DNA of 49,639 nt from Leifsonia sp. 71-9. Its GTDB lineage: Bacteria; Actinomycetota; Actinomycetes; Actinomycetales; Microbacteriaceae. A program made the position numbers and the translations under genes. How positions within the stretch are numbered: the stretch's first letter is position 1; the number at the start of each line of letters is the position of its first letter. Below, in pieces: positions 32,637-41,490 of this stretch. The DNA lies in the NCBI RefSeq assembly GCF_001898805.1, contig NZ_MKVJ01000012.1, forward strand, positions 1 to 49,639, given 5' to 3'. The notes below the pieces were generated by a model. That model saw nothing but the letters and a program-made list of their open reading frames with translations. It made no database searches and was not told the DNA's origin.

Positions 32637-33475
32637 CTCGCTCGTGCTCGGAGCCAGGAGTACGGGTCGATCGGTGTCTCGCCGTTCGCCCAGATCTCCA
32701 GGTGGAGGTGATTGCCGGTGCTGGCGCCCGTCGTGCCGACCCGTCCGATGATCTGGCCAGCCGCGATGCGGTCGCCGGCCCGGACCTGCAACGACCCGAA
32801 CTGCATGTGCGCGTAGAGGCTTGCGAATCGCTCACCATTGACCCGGTGGTCGATGATCACATTCACGCCGAACCCGACATCGGACTCTTCGGCGGAACGG
32901 ACCACGCCGTCAGCGATCGCGGCGATCTTGGTGCCGCCGCCGGGGGTCATGTCCAGGCCCTTGTGGTTGCTGGAGCACCCGGAGCAGGGCGCGGAGCGCG
33001 ACCCATAGCCGTCGCTGATCGGGACATCGCCGGCGAACGGCCACTGGATCGGGCCAAGCGTGTTGCCCACGAGAGTGCCCGCGGGGTCCGTTCGCGCCGC
33101 AGCCTTGAGTTCGGCTTCTGAGGTCGCGCTGGGTGCGTCACGATTCACCGGAACGGCTGCGCCGCCGGTCTGCCCGATAGCCTGCGGCACACCCGCGACG
33201 ATGGTGTCGGCCACCGTTTCGAGGGCGCCGTCAGGTTGTACAGCTTCGGCTGGAACCGAGGTCGCCACGCTCAAAGTCACGGCGAAGACGGCCCCCGCCA
33301 GAGGAAGTAGCAGGGAACGGCGGGCAGGCCGACCCTTGGAGCGCGGCCGGCTGCGGCGTCGCCGTCTTGGGACGCTCCGTTCAGCGGAGAGAGCCTCACG
33401 ACGTGATCGAGGTTCAGCGGGGGCGGGGGTGAAGGTTGCGCGGCGAACCGGCCGCGCGCGGCGGGTGATGAGCAT
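32633..33475 (-). CDS. M23 peptidase (LytM-type)
   Basis: A 280-aa protein. The N-terminal 50 residues are Arg-rich and cytoplasmic, followed by an anchor or signal helix (LLLPLAGAVFAVTLSVATS). The M23 domain has NHKGLDM (zinc His and Asp) and NHLHLEI, both complete. It is a cell-wall endopeptidase, distinct from the conjugation hydrolase at 9625, and leads the envelope operon. No ribosome site is evident before ATG 33475. Confidence 0.88.
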   Translation of the reverse strand: MLITRRARPVRRATFTPAPAEPRSRREALSAERSVPRRRRRSRPRSKGRPARRSLLLPLAGAVFAVTLSVATSVPAEAVQPDGALETVADTIVAGVPQAIGQTGGAAVPVNRDAPSATSEAELKAAARTDPAGTLVGNTLGPIQWPFAGDVPISDGYGSRSAPCSGCSSNHKGLDMTPGGGTKIAAIADGVVRSAEESDVGFGVNVIIDHRVNGERFASLYAHMQFGSLQVRAGDRIAAGQIIGRVGTTGASTGNHLHLEIWANGETPIDPYSWLRARAR

Positions 33476-33550
33476 TTAGGGTTTCCGGACTCGGCCCTAT
33501 GCGGGCACGGACAAGAACGACGAGGGCACCGTGGGTGCGCGAAAGTGTCG

Positions 33551-33964
33551 TCAGGTCCGGCTTATGGCCAGAGATTCCAGAGAAGGCGCGAGTGGTCGCT
33601 CGAGCTGCAATGACGCGCCCAGGCGTCGCACGACGCGCAGAAGAGTCAGGCGGACGTCTCGTCGCAGCAAACCCACGAACAGGGCTAGAGCTAAGGCGGC
33701 CGCAGCAAGTCCGAGGACGCACCCCAGGACCAGCACCTGGTCGTGTGGGACGCCGTTCTCTGATGAAGCGAGCGCGGCGGCGGCGGCTTTTGCTGCTGCC
33801 GGAGCGGCGTTGCCCTCAATGGCGGATGCCGCGGGCCCGGCGGTTTCGTTGACCGGGTGTGCCGTTTCGAACATGTGCGCCAGCAGCAGAGCGAACACGA
33901 CGGTGAGCGCTGCGACGGCGAGGACGACCCAGCGTCGGATTCCTCTTGCACTCAGCGCGTTCAC
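33551..33964 (-). CDS. Two-helix membrane protein with His/Ala-rich loop
   Basis: A 137-aa protein with helices VVLAVAALTVVFALLLAHMF and LGCVLGLAAAALALALFVG, separated by an external Ala/Gly-rich loop with HPVNETAG and VPHD. Topology is like the DUF6153-type proteins frequent in actinobacterial copper clusters, an assignment I hold loosely. The start is a GTG (33964). It diverges from the zinc-ribbon gene at 34122. Confidence 0.62.
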   Translation of the reverse strand: MNALSARGIRRWVVLAVAALTVVFALLLAHMFETAHPVNETAGPAASAIEGNAAPAAAKAAAAALASSENGVPHDQVLVLGCVLGLAAAALALALFVGLLRRDVRLTLLRVVRRLGASLQLERPLAPSLESLAISRT

Positions 33965-34121
33965 CTCACCTCCACGGTCACAGTTCGATAACAGCCAGCT
34001 TTTGGTGGGAAGCGTAGCAAACGGCTCCTGACTGCCGCATCCGAGTCGCGTCCGCGATCAGCCGACTCTCAGACGAGGCCCCTACGCTCCGGCAACCATA
34101 CCGACCAGAAGGGTAAGAACC

Positions 34122-34433
34122 ATGAAATGTCCCGTTGACGGCGAGACACTCCTGCTCTCCGATCGCTCCGGAATCGAGATCGACTACTGTCCCGCCTGCC
34201 GAGGCGTTTGGCTGGATCGGGGCGAGCTCGACAAGATCATCGAACGCTCACTGACCCAGAGCCCATCGACTGGATACGCCGCCCCGGCTGACCCGCAAGG
34301 ATGGTCGGACCCGAATCGATCCGGACATCACAACAAGAGCGGCCACGGAAACGCCGGCCACGGTAACTCCGGCCACAACGGCTACGGCAACAAGCGCCGC
34401 GGTGGCTGGCTGGGGGATCTCTTCGGCGACTAG
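34122..34433 (+). CDS. TFIIB-type zinc-ribbon protein with His-rich repeats
   Basis: A 103-aa protein. The N-terminal zinc ribbon CPVDGETLLL...CPACRGVWLDRGELDKI matches the zf-TFIIB family. Next comes a His/Gly/Asn repeat block (GHHNKSGHGNAGHGNSGHNG), and the protein ends WLGDLFGD. The His repeats suggest binding of zinc, copper or nickel in the cytoplasm. AGAAGGG lies about 10 nt before ATG 34122. Its end overlaps the convergent sensor gene by 4 nt, so the two transcripts are antisense at their 3' ends. Confidence 0.82.
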   Translation: MKCPVDGETLLLSDRSGIEIDYCPACRGVWLDRGELDKIIERSLTQSPSTGYAAPADPQGWSDPNRSGHHNKSGHGNAGHGNSGHNGYGNKRRGGWLGDLFGD

Positions 34434-34744
34434 TCGCCGCCCGGCTGGGCGTGGCCGAGGTGCAGCAGTGCCTGGTCGAAGAACTCGACGACGTGGTCAT
34501 CGAACAGCCGGTAGGTGATGGAGCGTCCGTCGCGGTCGCCGATGACGAGCTTTGCCTGGCGGAGGATGCGCAGGTGGTTCGATAGCGTCGCCTGTCCGAT
34601 CTCCAGCTCCTCCGCCAAGACGGTCACGCTCGATGGACTCTGCCGAAGTCTGGCGAGCACGCGCAAGCGCGTCGGCGATGCCAGGCCATGGAAGACCTCC
34701 GCCAGCTCGCCGGCGCTCTCGATGTTCAACGTCAATTCGTCCAC
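34430..34744 (-). CDS. ArsR/SmtB-family sensor, alpha5 (zinc-type)
   Basis: A 104-aa winged-helix repressor with GLASPTRLRVLARLRQSP and GQATLSNHLRILRQAKLV. The C-terminal helix FDDHVVEFFDQALLHLGHAQ places Asp and His as in CzrA/SmtB alpha5 zinc sites. GTG 34744 has GGAG 6 nt upstream. Divergent from the CzcD exporter, which it probably represses through the palindrome at 34815. Confidence 0.87.
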   Translation of the reverse strand: MDELTLNIESAGELAEVFHGLASPTRLRVLARLRQSPSSVTVLAEELEIGQATLSNHLRILRQAKLVIGDRDGRSITYRLFDDHVVEFFDQALLHLGHAQPGGD

Positions 34745-34814
34745 GACTCGCTCCTCGATTCTTCATCGTACCGAGAACGGTTCTGATTACGGTTCTCAAC
34801 TACATTAACTAATT

Positions 34815-34830
34815 TACATATTCGCATGTA
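34815..34830. promoter_or_regulatory. ArsR-type operator between sensor and czcD
   Basis: TACATATTCGCATGTA, a nearly perfect palindrome in AT-rich DNA, 36 nt before the czcD start. A repeated ACGGTTCT also lies at about 34775-34795, nearer the sensor gene. Confidence 0.68.
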
Positions 34831-34865
34831 TTGACGTAAAGTGGGTGATGGCGAAAGGAGGTCGC

Positions 34866-35801
34866 ATGGATGGCCACGACCATGGCAGCACGATGGAACT
34901 CTTCGGCGAGGCCGCCAAACGCCATCGCGTTCGCCTCTCGATCGCGTTCGGCATCACTTTCGTCATCCTGATTGCCGAGGTCGTCGGCACGGTCCTCACC
35001 GGCTCCCTGGCGTTGCTCGTCGACGCCGGCCACATGCTTACCGATACTGCCGGGCTGGCGATGGCGTTGGTGGCGTCGTACCTGAGCACCAAACCGGCTA
35101 CGAACAAGCGCACTTGGGGCTACCGGCGGGCTGAGGTGCTCGCCGCGACCGCGCAGGCCGCCGTCCTCCTCGGGGTCGGCGTGTTCGTCTTGATCGAGGG
35201 CATTCGGCGGCTGTTCGAGCCGCCGGAGATTCCCTCCACCGAGCTGCTGGTCTTCGGCATCATCGGCTTGGTCGGCAACATCGCCTCGCTGACCGTGCTG
35301 GCCTCCAGCCGAAGCGAGAACTTCAACCTCCGCGCCGCCTTCCTCGAGGTGATGAACGACGCGCTCGGTTCGGTTGCGGTCATCGTCGCTGCGATCCTGA
35401 TCGGACTGACCGGATGGGGTGCCGCTGACGCGCTGGCCGGAATGTTCATCGGAGTACTGATCCTCCCGCGTGCGTTCAAGTTGCTGCGGGAGACGACCAG
35501 CGTGCTGCTGGAATCCACACCGCCCGGCCTCGACCTCGACTCCGTGCGCAATCACGTCCTGGAGCTGCCGGAGGTAGTCGACATCCACGACCTGCACGCC
35601 ACGCAGATCGCCACCGGGCTGCCGGTCCTCACCGCACACGTCATCGTGGAACCCGATACCTTCGAGAACGGGCGTCTGCCCGAGCTCCTGGACAAGCTGC
35701 AGGACTGCGTTGCAAGTCACTTCGAGGTCAGTATCGAACACTCCACCTTCCAGTTCGAGCCCCCGCAGCACAGCCGCCACGAGCATTCCGCACACGAGTA
35801 A
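34866..35801 (+). CDS. czcD: CzcD-type cation diffusion facilitator
   Basis: A 311-aa CDF exporter with six helices and a C-terminal cytoplasmic domain. The first metal-site half is VDAGHMLTDTAGLAMA (HxxxD). The second is AAFLEVMNDALGSV, where the usual His is Glu (ExxxD), which may shift specificity. The C-terminal tail QHSRHEHSAHE is His-rich. ATG 34866 follows AGGAGG; ATG 34845 would add seven residues. Exports zinc, cobalt or cadmium; regulated by the divergent ArsR. Confidence 0.9.
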   Translation: MDGHDHGSTMELFGEAAKRHRVRLSIAFGITFVILIAEVVGTVLTGSLALLVDAGHMLTDTAGLAMALVASYLSTKPATNKRTWGYRRAEVLAATAQAAVLLGVGVFVLIEGIRRLFEPPEIPSTELLVFGIIGLVGNIASLTVLASSRSENFNLRAAFLEVMNDALGSVAVIVAAILIGLTGWGAADALAGMFIGVLILPRAFKLLRETTSVLLESTPPGLDLDSVRNHVLELPEVVDIHDLHATQIATGLPVLTAHVIVEPDTFENGRLPELLDKLQDCVASHFEVSIEHSTFQFEPPQHSRHEHSAHE

Positions 35802-35815
35802 CACAGGGACCATTG

Positions 35816-36451
35816 ATGACTGCCCCCAGCGCCGCCGCCGAGCCCAGCCGTTTCCTGTGGAGGGTCCTTGCCCTCCTGGGAGTCGTCGCGCTCGCTCTGG
35901 TCGCCAACTGCCTGACCGCGCCCCCTGCCGAAGCACACGATGCTCTCACTGAATCCAATCCGGCCCAAGGCCAAACCGTCACCGAAAAGCTGGACCAGAT
36001 CGTGCTGACCTTCAACGAGGCACCGCTGAGCGGCCTCCAGGGCGGCATCGTCATCCAGGCCGTCGGTCCGGGCGGCCACGAGGTCACCACCGGCGAACTC
36101 CGCATCCAGGACCGGACCCTGTCCCGTGCCGTTCTGATGACCGATCAAGGCGATTACACAGTGTCCTGGCGCACGGTCTCCGCCGACGGGCATCCGATCG
36201 ACGGCAGCTACACCTTCAGCTACGCCGGGCCCATCCCGGCCGCTGCCACCGCGACCGTGACGCCGACGTCATCGGCAACGCCGACCCCCTCCGTTGTCGC
36301 CTCACCAACCAGCCCCCCGACGGCCGCGAACTCGTCCTCCGGGACGCCGATCGCGCTGGTGGTCGTGATCATCATCGTCGTGCTGATCCTCGCCGGCGGC
36401 GGACTCTGGCTCGCCACCGAACTCAACCGGCGACGCGCCAGCAAGGAATAG
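35816..36451 (+). CDS. copC: CopC-like copper-binding protein, membrane anchored
   Basis: A 211-aa protein with a signal peptide cleaved before HDALTESNPAQG, giving the N-terminal His of the CopC Cu(II) site. HPIDGSYTFSY carries a second conserved His. A Thr/Ser/Pro stalk and a C-terminal helix (IALVVVIIIVVLILAGGGLW) tether it. It sequesters copper outside the membrane and can pass it to CopD. ATG 35816 has AGGGA about 9 nt upstream. It converges with ctaG. Confidence 0.92.
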   Translation: MTAPSAAAEPSRFLWRVLALLGVVALALVANCLTAPPAEAHDALTESNPAQGQTVTEKLDQIVLTFNEAPLSGLQGGIVIQAVGPGGHEVTTGELRIQDRTLSRAVLMTDQGDYTVSWRTVSADGHPIDGSYTFSYAGPIPAAATATVTPTSSATPTPSVVASPTSPPTAANSSSGTPIALVVVIIIVVLILAGGGLWLATELNRRRASKE

Positions 36452-36456
36452 CTTGC

Positions 36457-37395
36457 TCAGCGGCGATTCAGCCGCAACAGCCAAGCGTTGTACGCATCGA
36501 GCTCCGCGTCGCCTTCCACATCTTTCCGGCGGTCGGCGGCCTCCGCTCGGCGGGTGTCGTCGGACGCCCACGCGAACAACAGGATCAGCACGATAATCAG
36601 CGACGGCAGCTCACCATAGGACCACGCCAACGCGCCAGCGATGCGCTGATCAGCAACAGCGTCAACGCTCCACGCCGCCGGCGGCCGGGCGAAGAAGCCC
36701 ACCAGCGGTACGGTCGCCATCATCGCGATCACCCCGAAGAACGCATGAAGGGGCATCTCGATGAACATGTCCAACAGGCGACCGAGATGCGATTGGCGAT
36801 GTGGCAATGGGTCAGGAGAGATCAGCGGCAGAGTGAAGAGGACGCCCGCGGCCAAGAACACCACCTCGAGTGAGAGGTGCCCGGCCACGGATCCCAGCAA
36901 TGTCGACGCGATGCCGCTGAAATAGAGCCCGTAGAACACCATCAGGAACAGCGGGACCATGAACCCCGGATGCAACAGCAGACGGGCAAGCCGGGACCTC
37001 AGACCGGTGAGAGCCAATCGCCGAACGAGGCGCCAACGCCCCCTCGCCGGCGCCGCCTTCAGTAGGAGCGTGCCCGGCGCCCCCAAAATCAGCAGCGGCG
37101 GGATCGTCATCATCAGGGTGAGCTGCTGAAACATGAACACCGAAAACATCCGATAGCCGTAGCCCTCCAGCCCCGTACCGGTCAATGCGACGAGAACTCC
37201 GCAGCCGGTCACGAAGAGAGTGGTGCGCCACCACGGCCATGCAATACGCCGGCACGCTAGCAACCAAACGCCCCACCCATAGGCGAGGGCGAGAAGGACG
37301 CCTACCACTGGGAGAAGCGGCACCGGTTGCGGAGCCCAGGTTAGGAAGGCCTCCAAGCCCGGTGGCTCCTCCGGCAAGTACACAGGCCCATCCAT
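36457..37395 (-). CDS. ctaG: CtaG-like cytochrome c oxidase assembly/copper membrane protein
   Basis: A 312-aa protein with about seven helices. GYRMFSVFMFQQLTLMMTIP, LLLHPGFMVPLFLMVFYGLY and FIEMPLHAFFGVIAMM are CaG/CtaG (caa3 assembly) signatures with conserved His, Met and Tyr. In actinobacteria these are often fused to or beside CopD and function in copper transfer. ATG 37395 is 1 nt after the CopD stop. The frame to 37479 overlaps CopD and is not used. Confidence 0.87.
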   Translation of the reverse strand: MDGPVYLPEEPPGLEAFLTWAPQPVPLLPVVGVLLALAYGWGVWLLACRRIAWPWWRTTLFVTGCGVLVALTGTGLEGYGYRMFSVFMFQQLTLMMTIPPLLILGAPGTLLLKAAPARGRWRLVRRLALTGLRSRLARLLLHPGFMVPLFLMVFYGLYFSGIASTLLGSVAGHLSLEVVFLAAGVLFTLPLISPDPLPHRQSHLGRLLDMFIEMPLHAFFGVIAMMATVPLVGFFARPPAAWSVDAVADQRIAGALAWSYGELPSLIIVLILLFAWASDDTRRAEAADRRKDVEGDAELDAYNAWLLRLNRR

Positions 37396-37396
37396 C

Positions 37397-39307
37397 TCAG
37401 GCTCGCTCCGGTCTTGGAGACTCCGGCCGAGCCTCGACCACCCGCTGACCCAAAACCAGCAGCAGCACGAACACAGCAATGGCGGCGATCGCCCAGAGCA
37501 GCACGGCCGCGATGAGCTGATCGAGCGCGGGAGTCACGCCCAACGCGGGCAAGGTCACCCCGTACCACGCAGGGAGGATACCTCCGGGGACGAAAGCGAC
37601 CACGACCGCGAGCAAGCCCACTGCCAGGACCACCGCCATGGCGATCCCCACCGCCTGCGCCAACAGGCGCTGTCCTTCGCCGAGCGTGCGCAACAGTGAC
37701 GCAGCGAACAGCGTCGTCACCCCGAACACCAGGACTGTCGTGAGGGTCCGGCCCACCGGGTCCTGCACCGCCCAACCCAGCCACGGCGATAGAAACACGG
37801 TGCCGAGCAGCACAACCAGAGCACAAGCCGACAGCCACGGCGTCCGGAGCGGCACTGCCATCGCTCGACTTCCTAGTACCCAGCTCGTCCATTCGCGCGT
37901 ACCGAGGCTGCCGTCCCCCCGAAGTCTCACGACCGTCTGAAGCAAGCGAATCGGCTGCGCTGCGACAACCAGAATTGCCGAAAGCACACCACCGAGCAGA
38001 AGCAGAGTCGTGTACGCCGCAAACGAGAACGTTGCATAAGCCCCGGGAAGCGAACAGAACGCGAACACGATGACCACGGCACACCCGATCGCGGCGACCA
38101 TCCGCGATCGGGGCCAGCTGCCGCTTCGACGTGCCGCGATCGCGCCGTAGAGGTAGGACCCAAAGCCGAGGACTACAACGAGCACCGCTGCGGCGTCGAA
38201 CACCCACGCGTCCATGAGCCGGGCGATGCCCGGTGCCAACGGTAACCGGTCACCAGTGAGCTGCTCAGCCTTCGTCGCCAACAGGATCTGACCACCCGGA
38301 GTCTCTGTCCGAGAGAGCGTTGCTCCTGTCCCCATCGCGACGCCCATAACCACAAGCTCCCAGAGAGCGAGGGAGCCAAAGGCGAGCCGGCGCCGCAGCG
38401 CAGGCGCATCCATGGAACCGAACCGTCGAATCACGTAGGTTCGTTGCGCCCATCCGAACGCCACCAGAAGGAGGAGGGCGACCACCTTCACGGACAGGAG
38501 CCGACCGTAGTCCGTGGTCAGGAGCTGTGCTGGATCGCTCAGACGAACGAGTGCGCCTGCCAACCCGGAAATGGTCACCGCGCACAACCCCGCCAGTGCG
38601 ATCGCTGAATAGCGACGCACCAACGCAACAAATGTGCGCCCATCAACGGTCGCGACATAGACCACCGCGGCCAGACCACCAACCCACACCGCCGCTCCCG
38701 CGACGTGCAGCCACAGCGCAACCGTCGCCGTGACGTGATTTCCAGCCCCGGCGGCGTGCCCCTGGAGCGCGAGTGGAACCAGCGCAGCGAAAGCCAAGAT
38801 GGCAGCCGCGGCCACGCCTGCCTGCCCACGGGCCGCGAACGCCACAACACTGATCGTCGCAGTCATCAGGATTGTGGCGAACCACCCTTGGCCGACCGCG
38901 ATCTGTGTGAAGAACTGAGCAAGGCTAGGACCGAGCATGTTCGCCTCAACCGGCCCCGTCAAGCTGATCGAGGTCATGACCGCAGCAATGCAGCTGGCGA
39001 CCAGCCAGCAGGCGGAACACCAGGGCGCCGCGTCCAGGAGCCGGTTCCACGACCGTAATCCGACCGGTACGCAGAAAGCTGCAACGACGAGCACACCGAT
39101 CGTGGCCGCAGCCGCCAGATCGACGACCACTTTCACAGCCGGCAACCCATACGTCACCGCCGGCCCCGGATTGAAGATCGACCCATCCGGCTGGACGGTG
39201 AGCAATGCCAGCACCAGCGCAGCAGACAACGCTGTAATGGCGAGAGCGGCAAGCGCAGCGATCGCACCTCGCGTTGGGGCGGATCGCGTCGACGTTGCCC
39301 CGGTCAC
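37397..39307 (-). CDS. copD: CopD-domain copper membrane protein
   Basis: A 636-aa protein with about fourteen helices. The CopD region contains ATVALWLHVAGAAVWVGGLA and YSAIALAGLCAVTISGLAGA, which hold the conserved His/Trp pattern. The remaining C-terminal ~290 residues are hydrophobic helices without clear CtaG motifs, whereas the adjacent gene supplies CtaG; the usual actinobacterial CopD-CtaG fusion is thus split here. Role: copper transport across the membrane, with CopC as donor. Confidence 0.87.
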   Translation of the reverse strand: MTGATSTRSAPTRGAIAALAALAITALSAALVLALLTVQPDGSIFNPGPAVTYGLPAVKVVVDLAAAATIGVLVVAAFCVPVGLRSWNRLLDAAPWCSACWLVASCIAAVMTSISLTGPVEANMLGPSLAQFFTQIAVGQGWFATILMTATISVVAFAARGQAGVAAAAILAFAALVPLALQGHAAGAGNHVTATVALWLHVAGAAVWVGGLAAVVYVATVDGRTFVALVRRYSAIALAGLCAVTISGLAGALVRLSDPAQLLTTDYGRLLSVKVVALLLLVAFGWAQRTYVIRRFGSMDAPALRRRLAFGSLALWELVVMGVAMGTGATLSRTETPGGQILLATKAEQLTGDRLPLAPGIARLMDAWVFDAAAVLVVVLGFGSYLYGAIAARRSGSWPRSRMVAAIGCAVVIVFAFCSLPGAYATFSFAAYTTLLLLGGVLSAILVVAAQPIRLLQTVVRLRGDGSLGTREWTSWVLGSRAMAVPLRTPWLSACALVVLLGTVFLSPWLGWAVQDPVGRTLTTVLVFGVTTLFAASLLRTLGEGQRLLAQAVGIAMAVVLAVGLLAVVVAFVPGGILPAWYGVTLPALGVTPALDQLIAAVLLWAIAAIAVFVLLLVLGQRVVEARPESPRPERA

Positions 39308-39504
39308 GACGGATCCTGCTCACCGGCCTGCGCGGAACCGGCTGCCGACACGCGTTGCGCGCGCTGCCGCTTCTCCTCGCGCGCGTACGCTTCACGTTCA
39401 CGCCGATCAGCGCGAAATATTGATCGCAGCACGAACCAGAAAACGAGTCCCACCAACACCGTTGGTGTCAGAGACCACAGAGCATTGGTCCAAAAGTCGT
39501 CCAT
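39304..39504 (-). CDS. Small membrane protein upstream of copD
   Basis: A 66-aa protein beginning MDDFWTNALWSLTPTVLVGL, with one membrane helix (TVLVGLVFWFVLRSIF) and a highly charged tail RADRREREAYAREEKRQ. Similar short proteins are widespread in actinobacteria, function unknown. ATG 39504 follows GAAGGTGAAG; the longer frame to 39561 is rejected. It overlaps copD by ATGA. Confidence 0.75.
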   Translation of the reverse strand: MDDFWTNALWSLTPTVLVGLVFWFVLRSIFRADRREREAYAREEKRQRAQRVSAAGSAQAGEQDPS

Positions 39505-39581
39505 CTTCACCTTCACAAACCGTCGAACACACGGCTCGCCGAGCAGGGCGTGCGCGTGCAAAATCCCGGAACGGACGGTGA

Positions 39582-39929
39582 TCAGATTCGAAGTATGCCC
39601 AGCAGTCCCAACAGTGAAGGCGGCGCGGGCGACTCTCGTTGCGGAATGGCCACAGCAGCCGGCGTCGGCCGCTCGGTCCTGAATCGGACTTCGACCACGA
39701 CCAACGAATCATGAATCGGGGTCGCAGCGCCCGCCGTGGCGCACAACGCCGCGCAGAATTCGGAATCGCTGTGATTGGAATCCGTGTCGCCGACACTCAC
39801 TGGCTGTGACCAAGACGTGCCCACGGCTGCGTGTGCTGCATCGGAAGAGTGGCCGAAGCCGACGCCGGCGATCACCGCGGCGACAAGGACGAGTAGGAAG
39901 ATGTGCACCACGCGCAGCGTTCTACTCAC
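39582..39929 (-). CDS. DUF6153-like envelope protein
   Basis: A 115-aa protein with one N-terminal helix (IFLLVLVAAVIAGVGFGH), an external loop with FCAALCATAG (two Cys) plus several His, and a hydrophobic C-terminus (SLLGLLGILRI). It is of the type annotated DUF6153 near copper genes; its Cys/His content suggests metal binding outside the membrane. GTG 39929 is favoured because GGAGGTAGAG precedes it; ATG 39941 would include that site. Confidence 0.7.
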   Translation of the reverse strand: MSRTLRVVHIFLLVLVAAVIAGVGFGHSSDAAHAAVGTSWSQPVSVGDTDSNHSDSEFCAALCATAGAATPIHDSLVVVEVRFRTERPTPAAVAIPQRESPAPPSLLGLLGILRI

Positions 39930-40062
39930 CTCTACCTCCATTTGCTCGGCTCAGCGTACCCAGTTCAACTGTGAGAGGCCCCTCTCAGAGCCCATCGGTC
40001 GCACTTCGTCGGCGCAGCGGCTCCTCTTGCCACCGCGGACCGGCAAACGGATGATGTGAACC

Positions 40063-40611
40063 ATGACCGGTCGGGGCTCACTGAGCCCACCCTCGCACGC
40101 GCCGACCGACGACGCACGCCGTACGTTATTGGGGCACATCGGTACCCCCGCTGCGATCTACGGCACGATCGTCTATGCGAGCGTCGTCGCTGCGACTTCG
40201 ATCGGTCTCAAGGAATCAAGCTCGGCATGGCAAGTGCTCATCTTCGCCGTCGTCAGCGTCGTCGTGTTCTGGGTCGCTCACGTCTATTCGACTGCGCTCG
40301 GTTCCCACGGGCATGCCGACCATCTCCGAGACCGGATAAGAGATTCGATCAGACAAGCGCTGAAGGAATCCAGCGGCATGTTGGAGGCAGCCGTCGTCCC
40401 ATCCATTCCCCTGCTGCTCGCGGCCTTCGGTGTGATGACGACCGACACCGGCATATCGATCGCACTCTGGGTCGCCGTCGTCATGCTTGCTCTGCTGGGC
40501 TACCTCGTCCTCTGGCTTCGCGCTCGACCATGGTGGGCCTGCATAACCGCAGCGCTGATCAGCGCTCTACTCGGCATTCTGGTGATCCTGCTCAAGACGG
40601 CACTCTATTGA
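40063..40611 (+). CDS. Hypothetical four- to five-helix membrane protein
   Basis: A 182-aa protein with helices near YGTIVYASVVAATSIGL, WQVLIFAVVSVVVFWVAHVY, AVVPSIPLLLAAFGVMTTD, IALWVAVVMLALLGYLVLW and ITAALISALLGILVILL. A soluble loop, SHGHADHLRDRIRDSIRQ, is His/Arg-rich. No family recognised. It lies at the edge of the metal island, convergent with a CDF pseudogene. No clear ribosome site. Confidence 0.65.
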   Translation: MTGRGSLSPPSHAPTDDARRTLLGHIGTPAAIYGTIVYASVVAATSIGLKESSSAWQVLIFAVVSVVVFWVAHVYSTALGSHGHADHLRDRIRDSIRQALKESSGMLEAAVVPSIPLLLAAFGVMTTDTGISIALWVAVVMLALLGYLVLWLRARPWWACITAALISALLGILVILLKTALY

Positions 40612-40685
40612 CCAGGAGCCGTGAGTGGTCCCGTCGTGGCCTTGCGTATCCGCCGGAAGTCCGCCTCTCAAGGCGCACGGTTTGA

Positions 40686-41398
40686 TCAGCGATCGGCGGC
40701 GATGGGGGTGACGACGAACTCGTCGAGGTTGCGCAGCTCGCCGCGGACGTGTTCGGTCGCGTGCTCTGCCACGTGCGTGGCGTCGCGGAGGTTTTCGGCG
40801 TTCGTCGTGATGACTGCCGAGCCGAGGAGCCGGTGGCCGACCCAGCGCAGCTTGACGCTCCGGATACCGGTCACGCCCTTCGTGTGCGTCAAGCTGCGCT
40901 CGACGCGGTCGATCAGACCCGGGTCGACAGCATCCATCAGGCGCGCCCCGACGGACTTCGCGGTCCCCCCCAGCAGGATCAGGATCGAGATCGCAATGAG
41001 GAGGCCGATGATCGGGTCGGCGATCGGAAACCCGAGAAGGACGCCGATTGCGCCGAGCACAACCGACAGCGAGGTGATGCCATCCAGTCGCGCGTGCACA
41101 CCGTCGGCGACGAGCGCCGCGGAGCCGATCTTCCGGCCAACGCGGTTCGGTAGATTGCGACAAGCTCGTTGCCGGCGAAGCCGACCAGACCGGCGGCGAT
41201 CAGCCACCACGCGTTCTCCACCGGGCGCGGATGGACGAACCGGTCGATCGCCTCCCACCCGGCGACCACGGCCGACAGTGCGACGACGAAGATGATCAGC
41301 TGTCGCCAAACGACGCGGACGAGTTGCAATCGCGTGTCCGATAGGCGGTCGACCAGCGCACAGTCCTCGACTGCTGGGGCCTGCGTGTGTGAACCGCG
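40686..41398 (-). pseudogene. Truncated and frameshifted CDF metal exporter
   Basis: The frame from about 41153 upstream encodes RQLIIFVVALSAVVAGWEAI through AGLVGFAGNELVAIYR. The conserved continuation VGRKIGSAALVADGVHARLD and the rest down to stop 40686 are one frame over. A single-base deletion between 41136 and 41153 explains it. Upstream, the frame meets TGA at 41399 and the first two helices are missing, so the gene was cut before the shift mattered. The resolvase region at 41491 lies just beyond the cut. Confidence 0.85.
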
Positions 41399-41490
41399 TC
41401 ATCACGCGGGAGTGCGGGCGAAGGTCAATGCCCGTTAGACCCGCCCGATGAAATGCCCGCTGATGGGACGCTAACTGCAACACTGTTCTC

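Noticed and set aside
41400-41490. Terminal inverted repeat of a Tn3-type transposon
   Set aside because: Short repeats are present but no 38-bp terminal repeat, no transposase and no matching partner end could be found.
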